From: Megascapheus bottae
Taxonomy: Eukaryota; Chordata; Mammalia; Rodentia; Geomyidae
Length of the DNA stretch: 64,000 nucleotides
Direction: 5' to 3'
Assembly (NCBI GenBank): GCA_024803745.1
Contig: JANJXV010000013.1
Coordinates: 56,761,602-56,825,601, forward strand
Of the stretch, positions 20,151-32,796 are shown piece after piece. Position numbers and translations under genes: made by a program. A model generated the notes under the pieces. That model had not been told where the DNA came from, did no database searches, and saw nothing but the letters and a program-made list of their open reading frames with translations. Every line of letters starts with the position of its first letter. The first letter of the stretch is position 1.

Positions 20151-23100
20151 AAAAAGTCATTTCAGAGAAATTGGTTTTCCTGAAGTCAGGAGCCACAGGA
20201 GCCATTCCTCAACTGGGCTGGCTGAGAGACCCCCATTCCTACCCAGGGAACTCTCGCTTCTTCACCTAAGTGGTCCTTGTCTGGGGCCCAGAATGGGTGG
20301 GATGGAGTTGGAAGCGAGGGTTCATCAGTGAGAAGGTGACCTCAAGGGTGGTGGCAAGAGTGTGAGGGGACTGGATGGTAAGAAAGACCCCTGCGTGTCT
20401 GCGTGGTGAAGAAACGTGGGGTGGGAGGGGCTGCTGAGGTCAGAGCAGTGACTGGTGGACTGGGGCATGGGGTGACAGGCTGTGGAGGGGAGCTGGGGGC
20501 AGGGTCCATCCGGACTGAAAAGACATTTGATGGTCAGGACACACAGATGTCCCAGGAGCCCTTGTGCTGAGGGACAGGCTTTGGGAAATGGTTTAGAGGA
20601 AGAAGCAAGTTGGTAATGCCTCGTAGCCAGGCTAGGAAGGAGAATGAAGGACAAGAGCCCGCAAGGCAGTGAAGAAAAGCCAAGCAAAGGCCTTAGGGCC
20701 AGAGGGGAAGCTGCCTGTGCATGGTGCCTCTGTCTTTGCAGAGGTCACGTGGTGCCGGGACTCCTATCCCTTGACCCTTCTAGCAGACAGCCTTCAACCT
20801 GAGAATGGCCTTGTGGAGTGTGCCTCCTGCCCCGGGCCCCCCTGGCAGATGGGGGTTGGCAGCCCCTTTCCAAGCATTCTCTCCCTTCTCTCCCTTTGCC
20901 CATAGGCAGGATCAAGGTAGTGGAGGGGACTTGCTTACAGAGTGCAGAGAGGGGAAGCTGCCCCCAGTGAGGCCTCGGCATAATCTTGGAAGGATGGAAA
21001 ATCCCCCCAGTTCCAACGCAAAGCCAGGCAGGCTGAAAAATGGCCTTGAATGGCTGAGATGGAAAAACATCAGAGCTGTGGAGGGGGCAGGGCTCCAAAG
21101 ACAGCAGAGCCTGGGCCGCTGCTCAGACCCAGAGGCCCCTGCAGAGGGGGGCAGGATGGGGCTTGAGGCAAGGGGCAGGGGCTCTCCTTCCTGGTTAGCA
21201 GCACAGACAGCCCTTGAAGCCTCAAAGGGCTGCAGAGCCCCCAGTTCCTCCATTTGGCTGAGTGCCTTCCCATAGGCCGAGGCCAGAGGCCAGCACACGT
21301 ACACCAGGTCTGCCTGCCTTCCCTGCTAGAGTGGCTGAGAGTGAGCGTGCCCAAGGCAGAGGCTCAGGCGCCTCCATTCCCTTCCCCGCCCTCACGGCTG
21401 GCCCAAGACTCAGTCCTCTCACCAAGATCTGGCGGGCTCGCTTGACATGTGCCATGGTTGCCAAATGCACCTTCACGGTCGGCTGTACCACTAAAAGATT
21501 AGCATTTGGGGGTCTCACCCCCTCTTCAGCTGCACAGGACTTTTGCCCACTGATAGAAACATACATAAACAGACCTGCACACATATGCCCCAAGCTTCTG
21601 TTACCCCTCTTTTCTGTGATGAAGGAGACTGCCACTCGCCCAGCCACCATGTGTTAACCCTTCATGAAGTCTCAGCACCTGACACTCTGCTGGTCCCATC
21701 CACCCCCCAACCCTCCCTCCCCCCCCCCCTGTCTTTCCCCTAGTGAGAGCGCTTTCAGACACATGCTCAGTGCCAGCCACAGAACCAGTTGGCAGCCCAT
21801 GCAGGGAGGTCAGGGACCTTGGTGGGTTTCACTTCTGTCAGATCCCCAAAGGGAAACATCCTTGGAGTAGCACCGATTGGCTCTGGAGGCCAGTGGCTGC
21901 TTGCCCCGACAGAACGGGTCTTGTCTCTGGGGGTCTAGAGAAGGGCTGGCTGGGTTTGCTGTAGTCTGGACCAGAGGCTTCCACTGAAAGGCAGGACAGT
22001 GGAGGAGGCCCTGCTGGCCCCCTGCTTGGACAAAGGTCTTGTAAACAACTAGGCTCAGAGCCTGGCCTCAGATATCACTGTTGGGGAGGGTGGCTTAGAA
22101 GTGACAGGCTGGTGGAGCTGGGGCCACCATGAAGAAGGAGCAGGGCACAAAGGCAAGGCTACTTTAGCTGTCACAGCTAGGTCCCTGAGAGTGCCTCATG
22201 CCACTTTCCTGCTCAGGCTGCCTCGGTCCGCTCTCCACCAGCATCCCAAAACAAAGGAACCCGGGTCCTAGGTACTGTTCTTGCCCTCAGGGTGAAGGGC
22301 AGAACTCTCTCTGGCAGCCACTTGCCCTGCCCAGGCCTTCTCAGCAGGCCACATGCCAGGAAAGAGCTATGCTTCCTTCACCAGATGATCTGCCATCTAT
22401 CTGTCCTTCCTGTGTAGGCCTAGGGTTGGGGGCTGGGGGGTGCACTGGGGGCTTCACACACTGCCTAGAGAAACAGGGGGGCTGAGGCCATCCACCCTAC
22501 TCTTTCTATTTCCCTGGGGTTGGTTTTTTTCTCTTCAAGGCATCCCTCTCGGCCACTTGAAAGGGCTGACTTCTTTCTTGTGTGGTAGGGGCACCCTGAG
22601 GGCCACATGGAGCCCCAGGGGCTGGGAGATTATCAGTGCTGGGATGACTTCAAAGCTGGGCCTAAACCAGCATCAAAGTCAGCAGGCTGAGTTGCTTGCT
22701 CTTAAAAGGCTGAGGGAGGTGCCTGCCTTCCCTGAGCTTCCTGAGCTTCTCAGGATCTCCAAGGCCTTCTTGTTCAGCCAAGCAGGTGGACCACCCTGCA
22801 GCAGACAGGGACAGGAGACCCTGGAGTGTGAGTGAGTGTGTGTGTGTAGTGTAGTGTAGTGGGGACTGCCCCTGGATTCTACAAGGACACTTTCCAGCCT
22901 GGTTTCTGCCTGGGATGGTACAGCCTGTGTGCAGTGGCTCTGGACCCACTCAGCCTCCATCTTGCCATCACTCTCTTGCCTGGCTTCTCCTCTAGCATCA
23001 ATGTTCTGGGGGGCTGTGCTGGCAGCATGGGGTGCTGGGATGGCACACAGTCAGGGCCTAGTAACAACTCTGATCCAGGCAGCCTGGATTGGGTGTAAGT

Positions 23101-23894
23101 GCTGTCTGAACAAAAGCCTGGCATGGCACTGCCCTTCTAGACCAATCAGTCCTGTGTAGGCCCTGTGTGGCCCCCGCGCCACAGAGGCCCAGTGGCTCCG
23201 TGTGGAATCTTCCTGCCTCACTCACTGCTCTCCCTGGTGGGTCTCCTGCCTGACCCCAGCCACCCAACTGCTCAAGCAGTGGAGCCTGACGGTTTACTGG
23301 CCTGAGCCCCAAGGGGCGCTGCCTCCCTTGACCAGACCGTGAGAGGATGGATGGCAGAAGGAACTCCTTGACTGACCCCTGCCGCCTGGGGATTTTCCAC
23401 TGGACATCCCACAGGCCTTTGAGCTCCTGGAAAGCCAGGCTGGGGCCGGAGCTTTCTGGTGGCAGTGTAGGAAGCTCCTGCCTCACGTCTCCCCAGGACC
23501 TACCGGTAAACAGCCTGAATCCATGTGCACCTTGCTACCTGGGCTTCCCGAGACCTGGCTGGCCGGGGGGGCTCACAGTTTGGGGTGGGGGTGGGGGGCT
23601 GAGAAAGGTACCTGTCACCTTTCATGAGCTGCCGCCTCTCCATAGATGTGGTTACCAACGTGGGTGTGGTTAGCAAAGATAGGCCACCACACCCAGGGGA
23701 CTCCCGATAGCTGGCCTGGATACTCTGCAGCAGCTGAGGGCATGGGAGGGGACACGCAGAGCACTGGAGACAACCCAGCTAGCCCACGGCCTGCCTCCAG
23801 AAGGCTTGGAAGGCCCAGAAATTCAGCACATCACAAAACTTGAGGGGCTCTGGGCCCAGGAACAGCAGTGGCACTGATAGTTCTAAAGAATGAC
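20151..23894. other. unique non-coding DNA
   Basis: About 3.7 kb without recognised interspersed repeats. Short C-tract at 21719-21729 and GTGTAG repeat at 22832-22860. Frames up to about 156 codons overlap on both strands without domain support. Confidence 0.55.
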
Positions 23895-23990
23895 ACTCGT
23901 GCGTGGTGCCGGTCCACGCCTTCAATCCTAGCTATGCAGGAGGCTGAGATCTGAAGATTACGGTCCAGACCCAGACAGCAGAGCTGCAGC
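23895..23990 (+). mobile_element. SINE, 7SL-like head only
   Basis: GGTGCCGGTCCACGCCTTC and AATCCTAGCTATGCAGGAGG identify the head. The right monomer is absent. Confidence 0.65.
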
Positions 23991-24294
23991 TCTTGAGTGA
24001 AGAGGCTGAGATGCCCTCCTCCCCGACTGGGACATCTGTGTCCTCCCTGGATAACCGCAGCCAGCCTGGGCTTCTCCAGGCCGCTAGGCCTTCTCAGGGG
24101 CATTGGCTCTCAGACCTCTGGTCAGCGTACACATTGGATTTCTAGTCAAATGGTGTGGCAGCCCTGAGGGCGGGGGGGGGAGGTAGTGTGAGAAGGGTGC
24201 CCGCCACCCAGGGAATGGGGAACAGGTTGGCAGTTCACAGTCACTGGTCCTAGGTTGAAAACAGGACTGAAGAGGCAGGAGACTTTAACCCCTC

Positions 24295-24341
24295 CGTATA
24301 TATAACAAGTATATGTCTATGTATATATATACATATGTATA
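24295..24341. repeat. AT/ATGT-rich simple repeat
   Basis: Alternating TATATA and TATGT words, partly self-complementary. Confidence 0.8.
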
Positions 24342-25211
24342 AGAACAAGGTAGAAAAAAGACAGGAAAAAGAACCCAGCAGGCAGGAGGCCTGAAAACAC
24401 AAGCTTGCCATTTCAGTGGGCCATGTTGAGCCCGGCCGCCATGCCGTGTGCAGTCCCAAGCTGCGCCTAAGAGCAGACAGGCTTGTGTGGGAAGTGCTGG
24501 CTGGCCAGTGCACTGCCCAGGGCCCTTCTGAGGCTGTGGGGAAGAGGTATGGGGTGGTAACAACTTCCTGACCTCCCTGTGACCTTGGCTGTGCCAGGCC
24601 TCTGGGTGCTGGCGTATGTGTCTCCAGGATGCCCGTCTCCTGCTCTGGCTGCCCACTGCCAGGCAGGGTCTGGGGCCTGGCCCTGAGCGAGCCAGGGGGA
24701 AGCCATGTTCTCAGGATCCAGAGCCACAGCCAGTCTGGGGAAGGCTCAGAGCAGGTAAATACCATAATGGGGCCCTGAGGGACGTAGGGGTCCCAAGACC
24801 TGATGGGGTTACAGCCCATACTTGCACGTTGGTGCCAACCTGCTTCATGATACCTACACCTGAGGGCATTCCTAGAGGACATGGGAGGGCCGGCAAGGGG
24901 CCATGGAGCAGGCGTTTGCCCCTGCCCTTCTGCCCAAGGAGGCCTAGTAGAGGAGCCAAAGCATGTGCTAGGCCTGCCCTTGACAGAAGGTGGAAGGGCA
25001 CTGAGAGGCCACAGACAAACCCATTGCTTTTGCAACAGCATGTCTAACAGTGGAAAAGGAAGAAGCAAGGAAAGTCAGTCAGAAGGTTCTGGAATACTCT
25101 GTCCATGGAGCACATGGAGAGGCTAGGCTGCTGGGGAGCTGAGGAGTTAGTGGGGGCTGACTCCTGATGGCAAACCAGAGCCTTATGAGCCACACTAAGA
25201 CACCTCAGAAG

Positions 25212-25320
25212 TGGGGAGGGAGGGAGAGGGAGAGAGGGAGGGAGGGAGAGAAAGAGAGAGAGACAGAGAGACAGACAGAGACAGACAGAGACAGACAGAG
25301 AGAGAGACAGAGAGAAAGAA
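25212..25320. repeat. homopurine (GGGA)n to (GAGA/CAGA)n tract
   Basis: A GGGA run passes into GAGA and then ACAGACAG/AGAG repeats, nearly all purine on the plus strand in the first half. Confidence 0.9.
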
Positions 25321-26019
25321 TAGACTAACTACAGGAACGGAATTGGGGTGTGTCACTCCAGCCAAACTAACATGACTTCATTGGATCAAGGAGAAGGGCA
25401 GTGAGGCCAATACCAATGTCTGCTTCTGGGCACGTCCTGGAGCCTGATGGCATCTCTCTATGCCCTCCATGGTGCCCCATTCTTTGAGGAAAGCTGCTAA
25501 GAGCTGGTGTGAAAGATACAGAGCTGTGGTGCTAGTTACTGAGTTGCTTGCCTTGTCTGGACAGGCAGGAAGCATTGGCTAGAGCTGGTGAAGGGGACGT
25601 GGGTGGCTAGGGGGTTTCTTCTGAGGCAGAGGTGGGCATCATGCCCTGCTCCTCTAGGGGGATCTGTTGCAAGGAGTCTGCCGTAGGCCGTCTTCCGTGT
25701 GTATGGCTCGGAGCTGTGGACCAGGGAGAGGGACTAAGTCTGCCTTTGGGAGCATGGGACACAAGAGTAGCCAGCCCTGGAAAGCCTTGTGCATCTGGAC
25801 TGGCCAGGAGCCTTGTAATCAGGGAGAACAAGGGAGGCCAGGGTCCAGGCGAGGCATCAGATGTGTGTAGCAGGATGAGATGTGTGTAGCTGGGAGGCCT
25901 GGTGTGGAACCAGTGATGTTGGGGTCGTGATTGTGTGGCTTGCTGGAATGGTACACAGCGCCTTCTCTTTGTCCTTTAAGTCCTACTCGGTGTCATAAAT
26001 CTCTGCTTTCCCTCTGCAG

Positions 26020-26039
26020 TCTGAAATGTTTACTCTGAA
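26020..26039 (+). other. possible microexon (20 nt)
   Basis: A pyrimidine-rich run ending CCCTCTGCAG (AG at 26018-26019) is followed by 20 bases and then GTAAGC (26040-26045), a good donor. It is framed by AT-richer, repeat-free sequence. Such pairs also arise by chance. Confidence 0.2.
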
Positions 26040-26764
26040 GTAAGCCCTCCGCTTTAACAAGTCACGGCTAATAGGAAAACCATGGTTGATGGAATCATAT
26101 GCAGTTCCTCCTTTTTTTCTAGTTACCCATTCCCAAGGAGAGTGTGGCCGCTGGAACCCTGCCCCAGAGCTCCGGGAGCCATCATTTACTGAGCAGAGTG
26201 GTCTCGTGGTTGACATGGAAAGCCAGGCCTCTGTGCATCTGGTCTTAGAAGCCATGGCGCTGTTGCTCAGGATGCAGGCCCACATGTCCCAGAGGAGCAC
26301 GAGCTCTCATTCTGAAGCCCCACTGCCTGCTGGACATGGGTGTCAGGGGGAAGCTTTCTCAGGTGCCTGCACATTCCTCAAGCCAGGCTGTCTGCAGCCC
26401 TCTGAGTTGTGGAGACATGGATTTTAGGAATAAGAAAGTCTGAAAGTTTTGGGGCCTTCTCTAATGTCAGTCTTGTATTCAGTGGTAGGAGAAGCTCTCT
26501 TCTGGGCCTCCTTGCAGCACAGACCTGAGGACCTGTGTTTGGGTCACAAGCCTTGGTATCTCAGTCTCCAAGAACTAAGGTGGTACCTTTTATATAAGGC
26601 TCCAGGAAGATGGCACAGTCACTGACTTCCTGACCTTTCTAGCATGAAACAGAACTAGAGACTCACTTCTTGGTAGACTTTGGATCCCAGCAGTGGTTTG
26701 GGGTAGGGATCTCAGCCCTGGTCAGTGGCTCTGGAGCTCTGCTGCCTCTTAAATAACTGCCACA

Positions 26765-26998
26765 AGCCCAGTACCGGTGGCTCATGCTTGTAATCCTAGC
26801 TACTCATGAGGCTGAGATCTGAGGATCAAGGTTCAAAGCCAGCCTGAGCACTAACGTCCATGAGACTCTTATCTCTAATTAACCACCAGAAAACTGGAAG
26901 TGACATAAGTGATAGAGTGCTAGCCTTGAATTGAAGAGCTCAGGAACAGCGCCAGGCCTAGAGTTCAAGTCCAACAACCAACCAACCAAAAAAAAGAA
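26765..26998 (+). mobile_element. 7SL-like-head dimeric SINE
   Basis: A full-length copy. The head GGTGGCTCATGCTTGTAATC leads into the spacer GAGACTCTTATCTCTAATTA, the right monomer and a CAACCAACCAACC tail. Confidence 0.85.
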
Positions 26999-28022
26999 AG
27001 CAAAAAACCGCCAGGGCAGCCTTCTCAGGGCCCAGCCTCGCTCCTAGCACCCCATTTGGATGGGGGGCCTGTTTGTTCCCCTCTTTCTTCATGAAGCATC
27101 ACAGAGGCCCGTGGTCGGCACCGCATGGATTAGGCCCAGAAAATAAAAGCACTGAGTGGAAATAGCCAGTGTCTGCACCACGGATCTTGAAGGTGACAGA
27201 CTGCCACAGCTTCCACCACAGACACGCAGGAAGTCATCATTGTTAAGAAGGGGACAGGGAAACACGTGGAACAGTCGAAAGCCTAGAGATTTTACCAAAG
27301 AGTAGTGGGAGTTTGAGCCTTGGCCCGGGAATTGGCAGAGAGGCTCAGGAGGGAGCTTGGCCTGCCTATGGTGATGGCGAGAGAATACTCCAGGGGTCCC
27401 TGCTTCCTCAGCAGATCTGCTGCTCTCTGGCTTTGTGACCCTGGGCCCTAGACCTAATCCCTGGAGTGCAGCTAATTATCTCCAGAGCAGACACCGTGGC
27501 ATTCTCGTGTCAAAGGCTGCTGGAAGACTAGTGCTGTGAGGCTTAGGAAGCATGGAGCACAAAGCCAGGCAGCCAGTGTGAGCAGTCTCATCTCAGGGTT
27601 TTCCCGAAGACGGAGAGCGGAGAGCGCGCCGCGCCAGTGGGCCACCAAAACAGCAGGGATGGACCTGCTGTGGAGCAACTAGATGCCAAGGAGTCAGGGA
27701 AGGTGGAAGATAGGAGGAGACGGGATCCAGGGAGGTGGAGGGTCTGAAGGGATGGAGGACATGAGGATACCCAGGGTATGGGGATATGGAGGGTATGGAG
27801 CTTTGTTCACAGGGCCGCCCAGCCCCTGTGTGGTCATGACTCGACTGGCCGCACTGGTGGAAGGCTGGTTGGTACTCAGCACCGAGGCATGCGGGGTGCT
27901 TGACTTCCCAGCTCCGTTAGCTCCAAGACTGCCTGGAGCCTTTGCATAGCAGCTCTGCTCAGCCTGGAAACAGCTGTGGGGTCCACGTGAGTTCCAGACC
28001 AGAGCTGCCCTTACTGAGTAGT

Positions 28023-28024
<2 letters not shown>
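26999..28024. other. unique non-coding DNA
   Basis: No repeats or genes recognised. A small CpG cluster (about 27602-27640) is too short to call an island. Confidence 0.5.

Positions 28025-28092
<68 letters not shown>
28025..28092. repeat. (GT)n microsatellite
   Basis: About 34 uninterrupted GT dinucleotides. Cysteine/valine and histidine/threonine frames over it are artefacts. Confidence 0.97.
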
Positions 28093-28094
<2 letters not shown>

Positions 28095-29272
28095 ATCCAG
28101 AAAAGGCAAGTGCCCCAGGGAAAGAGATGCTTCCAGGACCATGGAAGACCACCATGGTCTCATGCCACCCAGCCCAAGGAGCCTGGGGTCACTGAGGGCC
28201 CCATTCCACTGCCCCCAGAGTGCTCGCACACCCCTCATCCACCTCTAGTCCTTTTTCAACCCCAATAGCCTTGGCCACACCATGGTAAGCAGAAAGCTGA
28301 GGAAAAGGCCAGGGGTCTAGAGTTGTGGGGAAGAACTAGCTGGCCAGGACCATGGCCAGGATGGTCCTGGGAGAAAGCAAAGCTCTGCTGGGGGGGGGGG
28401 GGCGGAGAGGGGCAGCCACCCCCACCCACCTTCCCCAGGTCAACAGGACTCCCTCTGACCTGAGTCAGCCAGCTGACTGCTGGCCCTGCCTCTAAGTGGA
28501 AACAATAGGAGAATAACTTCTGGAATCCTCTTTGTATTCAGAAATAGAATGAATTGTAGAAGAATTTTCTCACAGGACTTCTCTCACCCACCTCCCTTTT
28601 TTTGAGTACCTATTTTAAATGATCACATTAAAGAAACCTTCCAGATTTCATCAGAGCTAAAATTCTGCCAGTGTTCCCATCTGACCAGGCCAACACAGTA
28701 AACCAGCACTCAGGTGCCCATCTCACTTCAGAAGGCTGGTGCCCAAGGCCTTCTGGGAAATAGTGTCTGGCAGCTTTAAAACTGGTGTGCACCACAGAGC
28801 CAGCAACTCCCAGGGAGACAGCCCAGACGCAGGGCAGAGACCCCATTCGAAAAGCAACAGCAAAAGGACCAGGGGCATGGCTCGGGTGGCAGACGCAAGC
28901 CTGAGAGAGTTCACACCTCAGCACCACAAAACCAGAGCAACAGCAGAACAGGGAGCCTGAGCAGAGCCTTCGAGGAATGGGAGGTGGACACAGCCAGCAC
29001 AGCCATTTCTCCATGAGCGCATGCTCTAGGAGTACAGCATTCTTGTCGTGATAAAATGACGTTAGTATGGCTGGGCTCTGGACAGGTTCTGAAAGCAGCA
29101 TGAAGGGTCCTGGCAGTGACCACTCGTGGGCACCGTCACATGGCGCCTTGTTCCTCAGCGGCACAGGAGGCTGTCATGGTTTGGGTGAGAGCTCTAAAGG
29201 AGCTCTGTACTCTTCTTAGGATTGTATGAGCCGGAATTGCCTAGTACAGAAAGTTACTAGACTGATTTCTGG
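28093..29272. other. unique non-coding DNA
   Basis: Includes a G-run at about 28390-28401 and an AT-richer, repeat-free patch at 28490-28640. One ID-like monomer is listed separately. Confidence 0.5.
28868..28935 (+). mobile_element. ID-like SINE monomer
   Basis: GGGCATGGCTCGGGTGGCAG (box A region) and GAGTTCACACCTCAGCACCA (box B region) identify a tRNA-derived monomer. Confidence 0.55.
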
Positions 29273-29471
29273 GGTTTTTTTTTTGGTTGGTCATGGGGCT
29301 TAAACTCTGGGCCTGGGCACTGTCCCTGAGCCGCAGCCCCACTTCCCATTTTCTAGTTATTAATTGGAGATAAGAGTCTCACGTTCTTTAGTGCCCGCGC
29401 TGGCTTCGATCCTTAGATCTCAGCCTCCTGAGTAGCTAGGATTACAGGTGTAAGCCACTGCACTTAGCTTA
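29273..29471 (-). mobile_element. 7SL-like-head dimeric SINE
   Basis: The minus strand shows head (CTCAGGAGGCTGAGATC), spacer and a shortened right monomer. The plus-strand T-run at 29275-29284 is its A-tail. Confidence 0.8.
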
Positions 29472-29559
29472 GATTTTTTTTTAATTAAGTCTTAATCCAA
29501 GTTGAGATTTCAGTAGAAAATGCCCGCTGAATGTACATGGAGACCCATAAAATTTTTTT

Positions 29560-29605
29560 AGGTTAGGCAAGTTGATTCTGAGGTTCAAGTAAAAACAATA
29601 TGCTT
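29560..29605 (+). mobile_element. possible short LINE-1 ORF2 fragment
   Basis: GGCAAGTTGATTCTGAGGTT resembles an L1 ORF2 stretch seen in many mammalian copies. It is too short for certainty. Confidence 0.35.
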
Positions 29606-30255
29606 GTCCTGAAGTGTTGTAGAGAAGGCACCTGGCCCTGGGCCCCTCCTGCCCTGGTCTGGCCCCCCCCCCCCAGCCCGCTGCTGGGGGCCCATGGGTA
29701 AGGCTGGTGAGGAAGGCATGGCTTCAAAGATGACTCCTCTAACCCAAGTGACCCTGGGACGCTGCACCTGCCTTCCTGCCCCAAGCCACCTCCCCCGTCA
29801 TGCCCAGGATAAAGATGGACTGGGCTCAGCGCACTGGGGACAATGCTGTGTGCACACCTTGCCGGCCCCTCTCCACGGCAATCCTGACACAAGCTTCCCA
29901 TCCCTAGCCATGCCATGAGATAGGTGTTCTCAGAGGCCTGGTTTACAGATGAGAAAACTTGGACTTGGTGAAGTGACTCCAGGTCTGGTGGGCAGAAGGA
30001 ACAGAGCTGGGCCTGGACTTAGTGGCTCTAGAGCCTGTTTTGCTTGTAGGTCATGAACAGGACTGCCATTGGGGGGGGGAAGGGCAGTCCTCAGACCAGG
30101 CTGGAAATGTCTAGTTGGTGGATAGAGTCATGGCTGCTGTACCGGCACTGTGCAGATCTCTGGAGTGTGCAGGTCATAGCAGGGCCGGGTCACTGGGTGC
30201 TGTCTGCACTTGCAGGTGACAGGGAGGGGCTGGGTTACTTAGGACAGTATTTTGA

Positions 30256-30333
30256 TTTGTATGTTGCACTACTGGAGATTGAAGCCAGGGCCCTGCACAT
30301 GCCAGGCTGCCCCTGAGCTACACCCCACTCCTG
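30256..30333 (-). mobile_element. ID-like SINE monomer
   Basis: The minus strand reads GGTGTAGCTCAGGGGCAGCC and GGCTTCAATCTCC, the two Pol III boxes of a tRNA-Ala-type SINE. Confidence 0.65.
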
Positions 30334-30479
30334 TCAGAGTTTTGAATCTTCTTCAGCTCAGATGCATTGACTTACTTGTCCTCCACTGGTTTACAAATAC
30401 AACTTCCCTAAATTGCCCTCAAAGCATAACCAGATGCATTCCACAGGGCCGCTGGGTCTGGCCCGGCGCTGCACATCCT

Positions 30480-30493
30480 GTCGCCATGGAAAC
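30480..30493. promoter_or_regulatory. candidate RFX X-box
   Basis: GTCGCCATGGAAAC differs from the palindromic RFX site GTTGCCATGGCAAC at two positions. It is an isolated site with no promoter evident beside it. Confidence 0.4.
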
Positions 30494-31088
30494 GCCACCT
30501 CTGACCCCTGCTCGTGGTCCCCAGTGTGGTTAGCTGGTGAAAACTCAGCCCTCTCCCGCCCAGCTCCCATTCAGTGTGTGGCTGTCACAAGACACCCGGA
30601 TCGCAGGCTGTTCGCAAGCTCACTGTCTGGCTGCAAGGTGGAATTGAACATCCTGCCTTCAGCTCTTAGGTGACAGAGGAGGACTCCCTGGATCCACTGG
30701 CCATACCCCACAGTGTTACTTAATGCCATCATGAGCACTGGCCTACCAGCAGGCCTCTTCCATCCACAGATGTCTAGACAGGGACACACGTTAACAAGTT
30801 TGAAATATAATCAAGGTCACCACTGTTACAGTCAGGGGAGAGAAGATGAGGGACTCAGTTGGGACAACTGCATAACCGTGAGACACTGGACTTTTATGGA
30901 AGGCCAAAATTGAGATGAATGAGAAAGTTATATCAAAATTTAAGACAAGGATCCCAAATCCTAAAAGACTGATAAGAGTTCACTTTGAAACTTTTTTCAG
31001 CATAAAAATAGTACAGAAAAAGTTGAAATACTAAGAAGCAGTATAAACCAAAGCTCTGGCATACTATTAAAAAAATGAAGTAAAAACT

Positions 31089-31305
31089 TCCAGGGGCCAC
31101 CGGCTCACACGTGCAACCCTAGCTACTCAGGAGGCTGAGATCTCAGGATTGTGTTTGAAGCTAGCCAGGGCAGAAAAGTTTATGAGACATCTCTCTTTAG
31201 TTAACCAGCAAAAAGCCAGAAGTGGAGCATCAGCTTTGTGCGGAGAAAGCTAAGGGAACGTGCCCAGGCCTCGAGTTCCAACCCCAGTAGTGGCACAAAT
31301 AAACA
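31089..31305 (+). mobile_element. 7SL-like-head dimeric SINE
   Basis: Full-length but diverged: CCTAGCTACTCAGGAGGCTG in the head, spacer with TTTAGTTAACCAGCAAAAAG, right monomer and an A-rich tail. Confidence 0.8.
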
Positions 31306-32567
31306 GAAAAGCAACAACCAAAGTGAAAAATGTGATCATGTGAGGGAGGGAGTGGGCACATGTGATGGGAATTAACCTTGAACGTTTATCACAGTGACAA
31401 AAATACGTTACATCCTTTAGGAAAATAAATGAGGGGGGGGGCCTGGTTTGTTCTGGCAGTTGCGACCTGAGGCTCGGGAGCGATGCACTTGAGCAGTCTT
31501 GTACACAGAGCCACTTTCCCCAGGAGCGTGGTACGGTCTGGCCCCTTTCTCCCCTGCAGTTCTCATGATCTTGCTATTCTCCCTTGATGCTCACAGGTAC
31601 CAGATTCCCATTTTCTTTTCAACTGATAACTGGCCTAACTTTGTCTAATCTCCATTTGAGAAATTCTCTAGTCTCACTTTCCTCACTTAATGACATCTGC
31701 TGTTCCAGCCGGATTTCCAGCCCTTCTTTATGAGTGATGTCCTTTGTGTGTGCCTTACATTGTCTTTCGAGGACAAGGAGCAGCCTGGGAAGAGATACCA
31801 GCCAGGATAAGATGGGTGGGAAGAAACCACAGCGCATTCAATGGAGAGAGATGTTGCAGAAAGCACTAATTCCATAAGTGGTCAGCTCATTAGTGAACAT
31901 ATTTTTAGCTGGCCTATGCATCCATCAATAGGGGACTTGTTCCATACATCACAGCACAATGGCTAGCTCAGCGGCCGGTACTATAAAGGAGATTTGCTAC
32001 ATGTCTTTATAGCTCTGTCTCCAGAACTTGCAGGGCCTTCCCTTGTGAATAGTGACCGTGGGTGCTGAGAGCTTCCCACATGAAAAGGGCTCCCTGAGCC
32101 GAGTCAGGGAGCCTCGCTCTCAGGCTCTGAGTGGTCCCCTGGTATTTCCCTGAGCTTTGCCTGGGCTGTAGGCAATATCACGCCTCAGACTGCCCCTTCC
32201 TGGCCTCAGGCCCCCCGTCCCCTGTGTACAACGTGCCCGTGGAGTCTGCCGAGCCCCACCAGCTTTTGAGAGGTGCCTTGGGAAGGGTGTGAGATGTTCT
32301 TGCATCTCCCGTGCCACCAACCCCCGCTGCCTTAGTCAGGCTCTGGAGGGTTAAGTGTTTATGAGAAATGGGTTGAGACCAGGAAAACTACAGCTCACCA
32401 CCTGAGCAGCACAAAGCCCAGAGCCCAGTCCTGTGGGCTAAAACCCTAGCCCAACAAGAGGCCCCAAGAAGGCTGTAGTTGTGCCCTCTGTTCACCTAAG
32501 CATGCATCTGTGTGCGTCTACTGCGCTGTGCCACAAATAATCATTGTAGCATAACACACACAGAAGG
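31306..32567. other. unique non-coding DNA
   Basis: G-run at 31433-31441. The 31600-31990 stretch is AT-richer and repeat-free. No gene supported. Confidence 0.5.
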
Positions 32568-32796
32568 ATGGTGGTTGAGGGGCTGGGAGTTTGGCCTAGT
32601 GGTAGAGTGCTTGCCTAGCATGCACGAAGACCTGGGTTCGATTCCTCGCTACCGCATACATAGCAAAAAGCCCGAAGTGGTGCTGTGGCTCAAGTGGTAG
32701 AGCCCTAGCCCTGAGAAAATCCAGGGACAGTGCTCAGGCCCTGAGCTCAAGCCCAGGACTGGTGCCAAAAAAAAAAAAAAGTATGGTGGTTGAGGG
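32568..32796 (+). mobile_element. young IDL-Geo-like SINE with target-site duplication
   Basis: Complete copy: head with box A TGGCCTAGTGG (32592-32602) and box B GGTTCGATTCC (32635-32645), then right monomer, then an A-run. The 14-base ATGGTGGTTGAGGG occurs exactly on both sides (32568-32581 and 32783-32796). The intact boxes, A-run and duplication point to a recent insertion. Confidence 0.92.

Larger units (their letters stand above)
23991..26764. other. unique non-coding DNA with short simple repeats
   Basis: No gene supported. A 272-codon minus-strand frame (24250-25068) overlaps several plus-strand frames and ends in the AT-rich microsatellite, with no domain. A possible 20-nt microexon at 26020-26039 is listed separately. 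Confidence 0.55.
29606..31088. other. unique non-coding DNA
   Basis: C-run at about 29664-29674 and G-run at 30070-30078. The stretch 30790-31085 is AT-rich and may be an old unrecognised transposon. Confidence 0.45.

Noticed and set aside
24250..25068. 272-codon minus-strand frame
   Set aside because: Ends in an AT microsatellite translated as Tyr/Ile runs, overlaps plus-strand frames, no domain.
27942..28268. Cysteine/valine-rich frame
   Set aside because: Translation of a (GT)n microsatellite.
32582..32650. tRNA gene
   Set aside because: Box A and box B are good, but the sequence is the head of a dispersed SINE with a right monomer, an A-tail and a target-site duplication.
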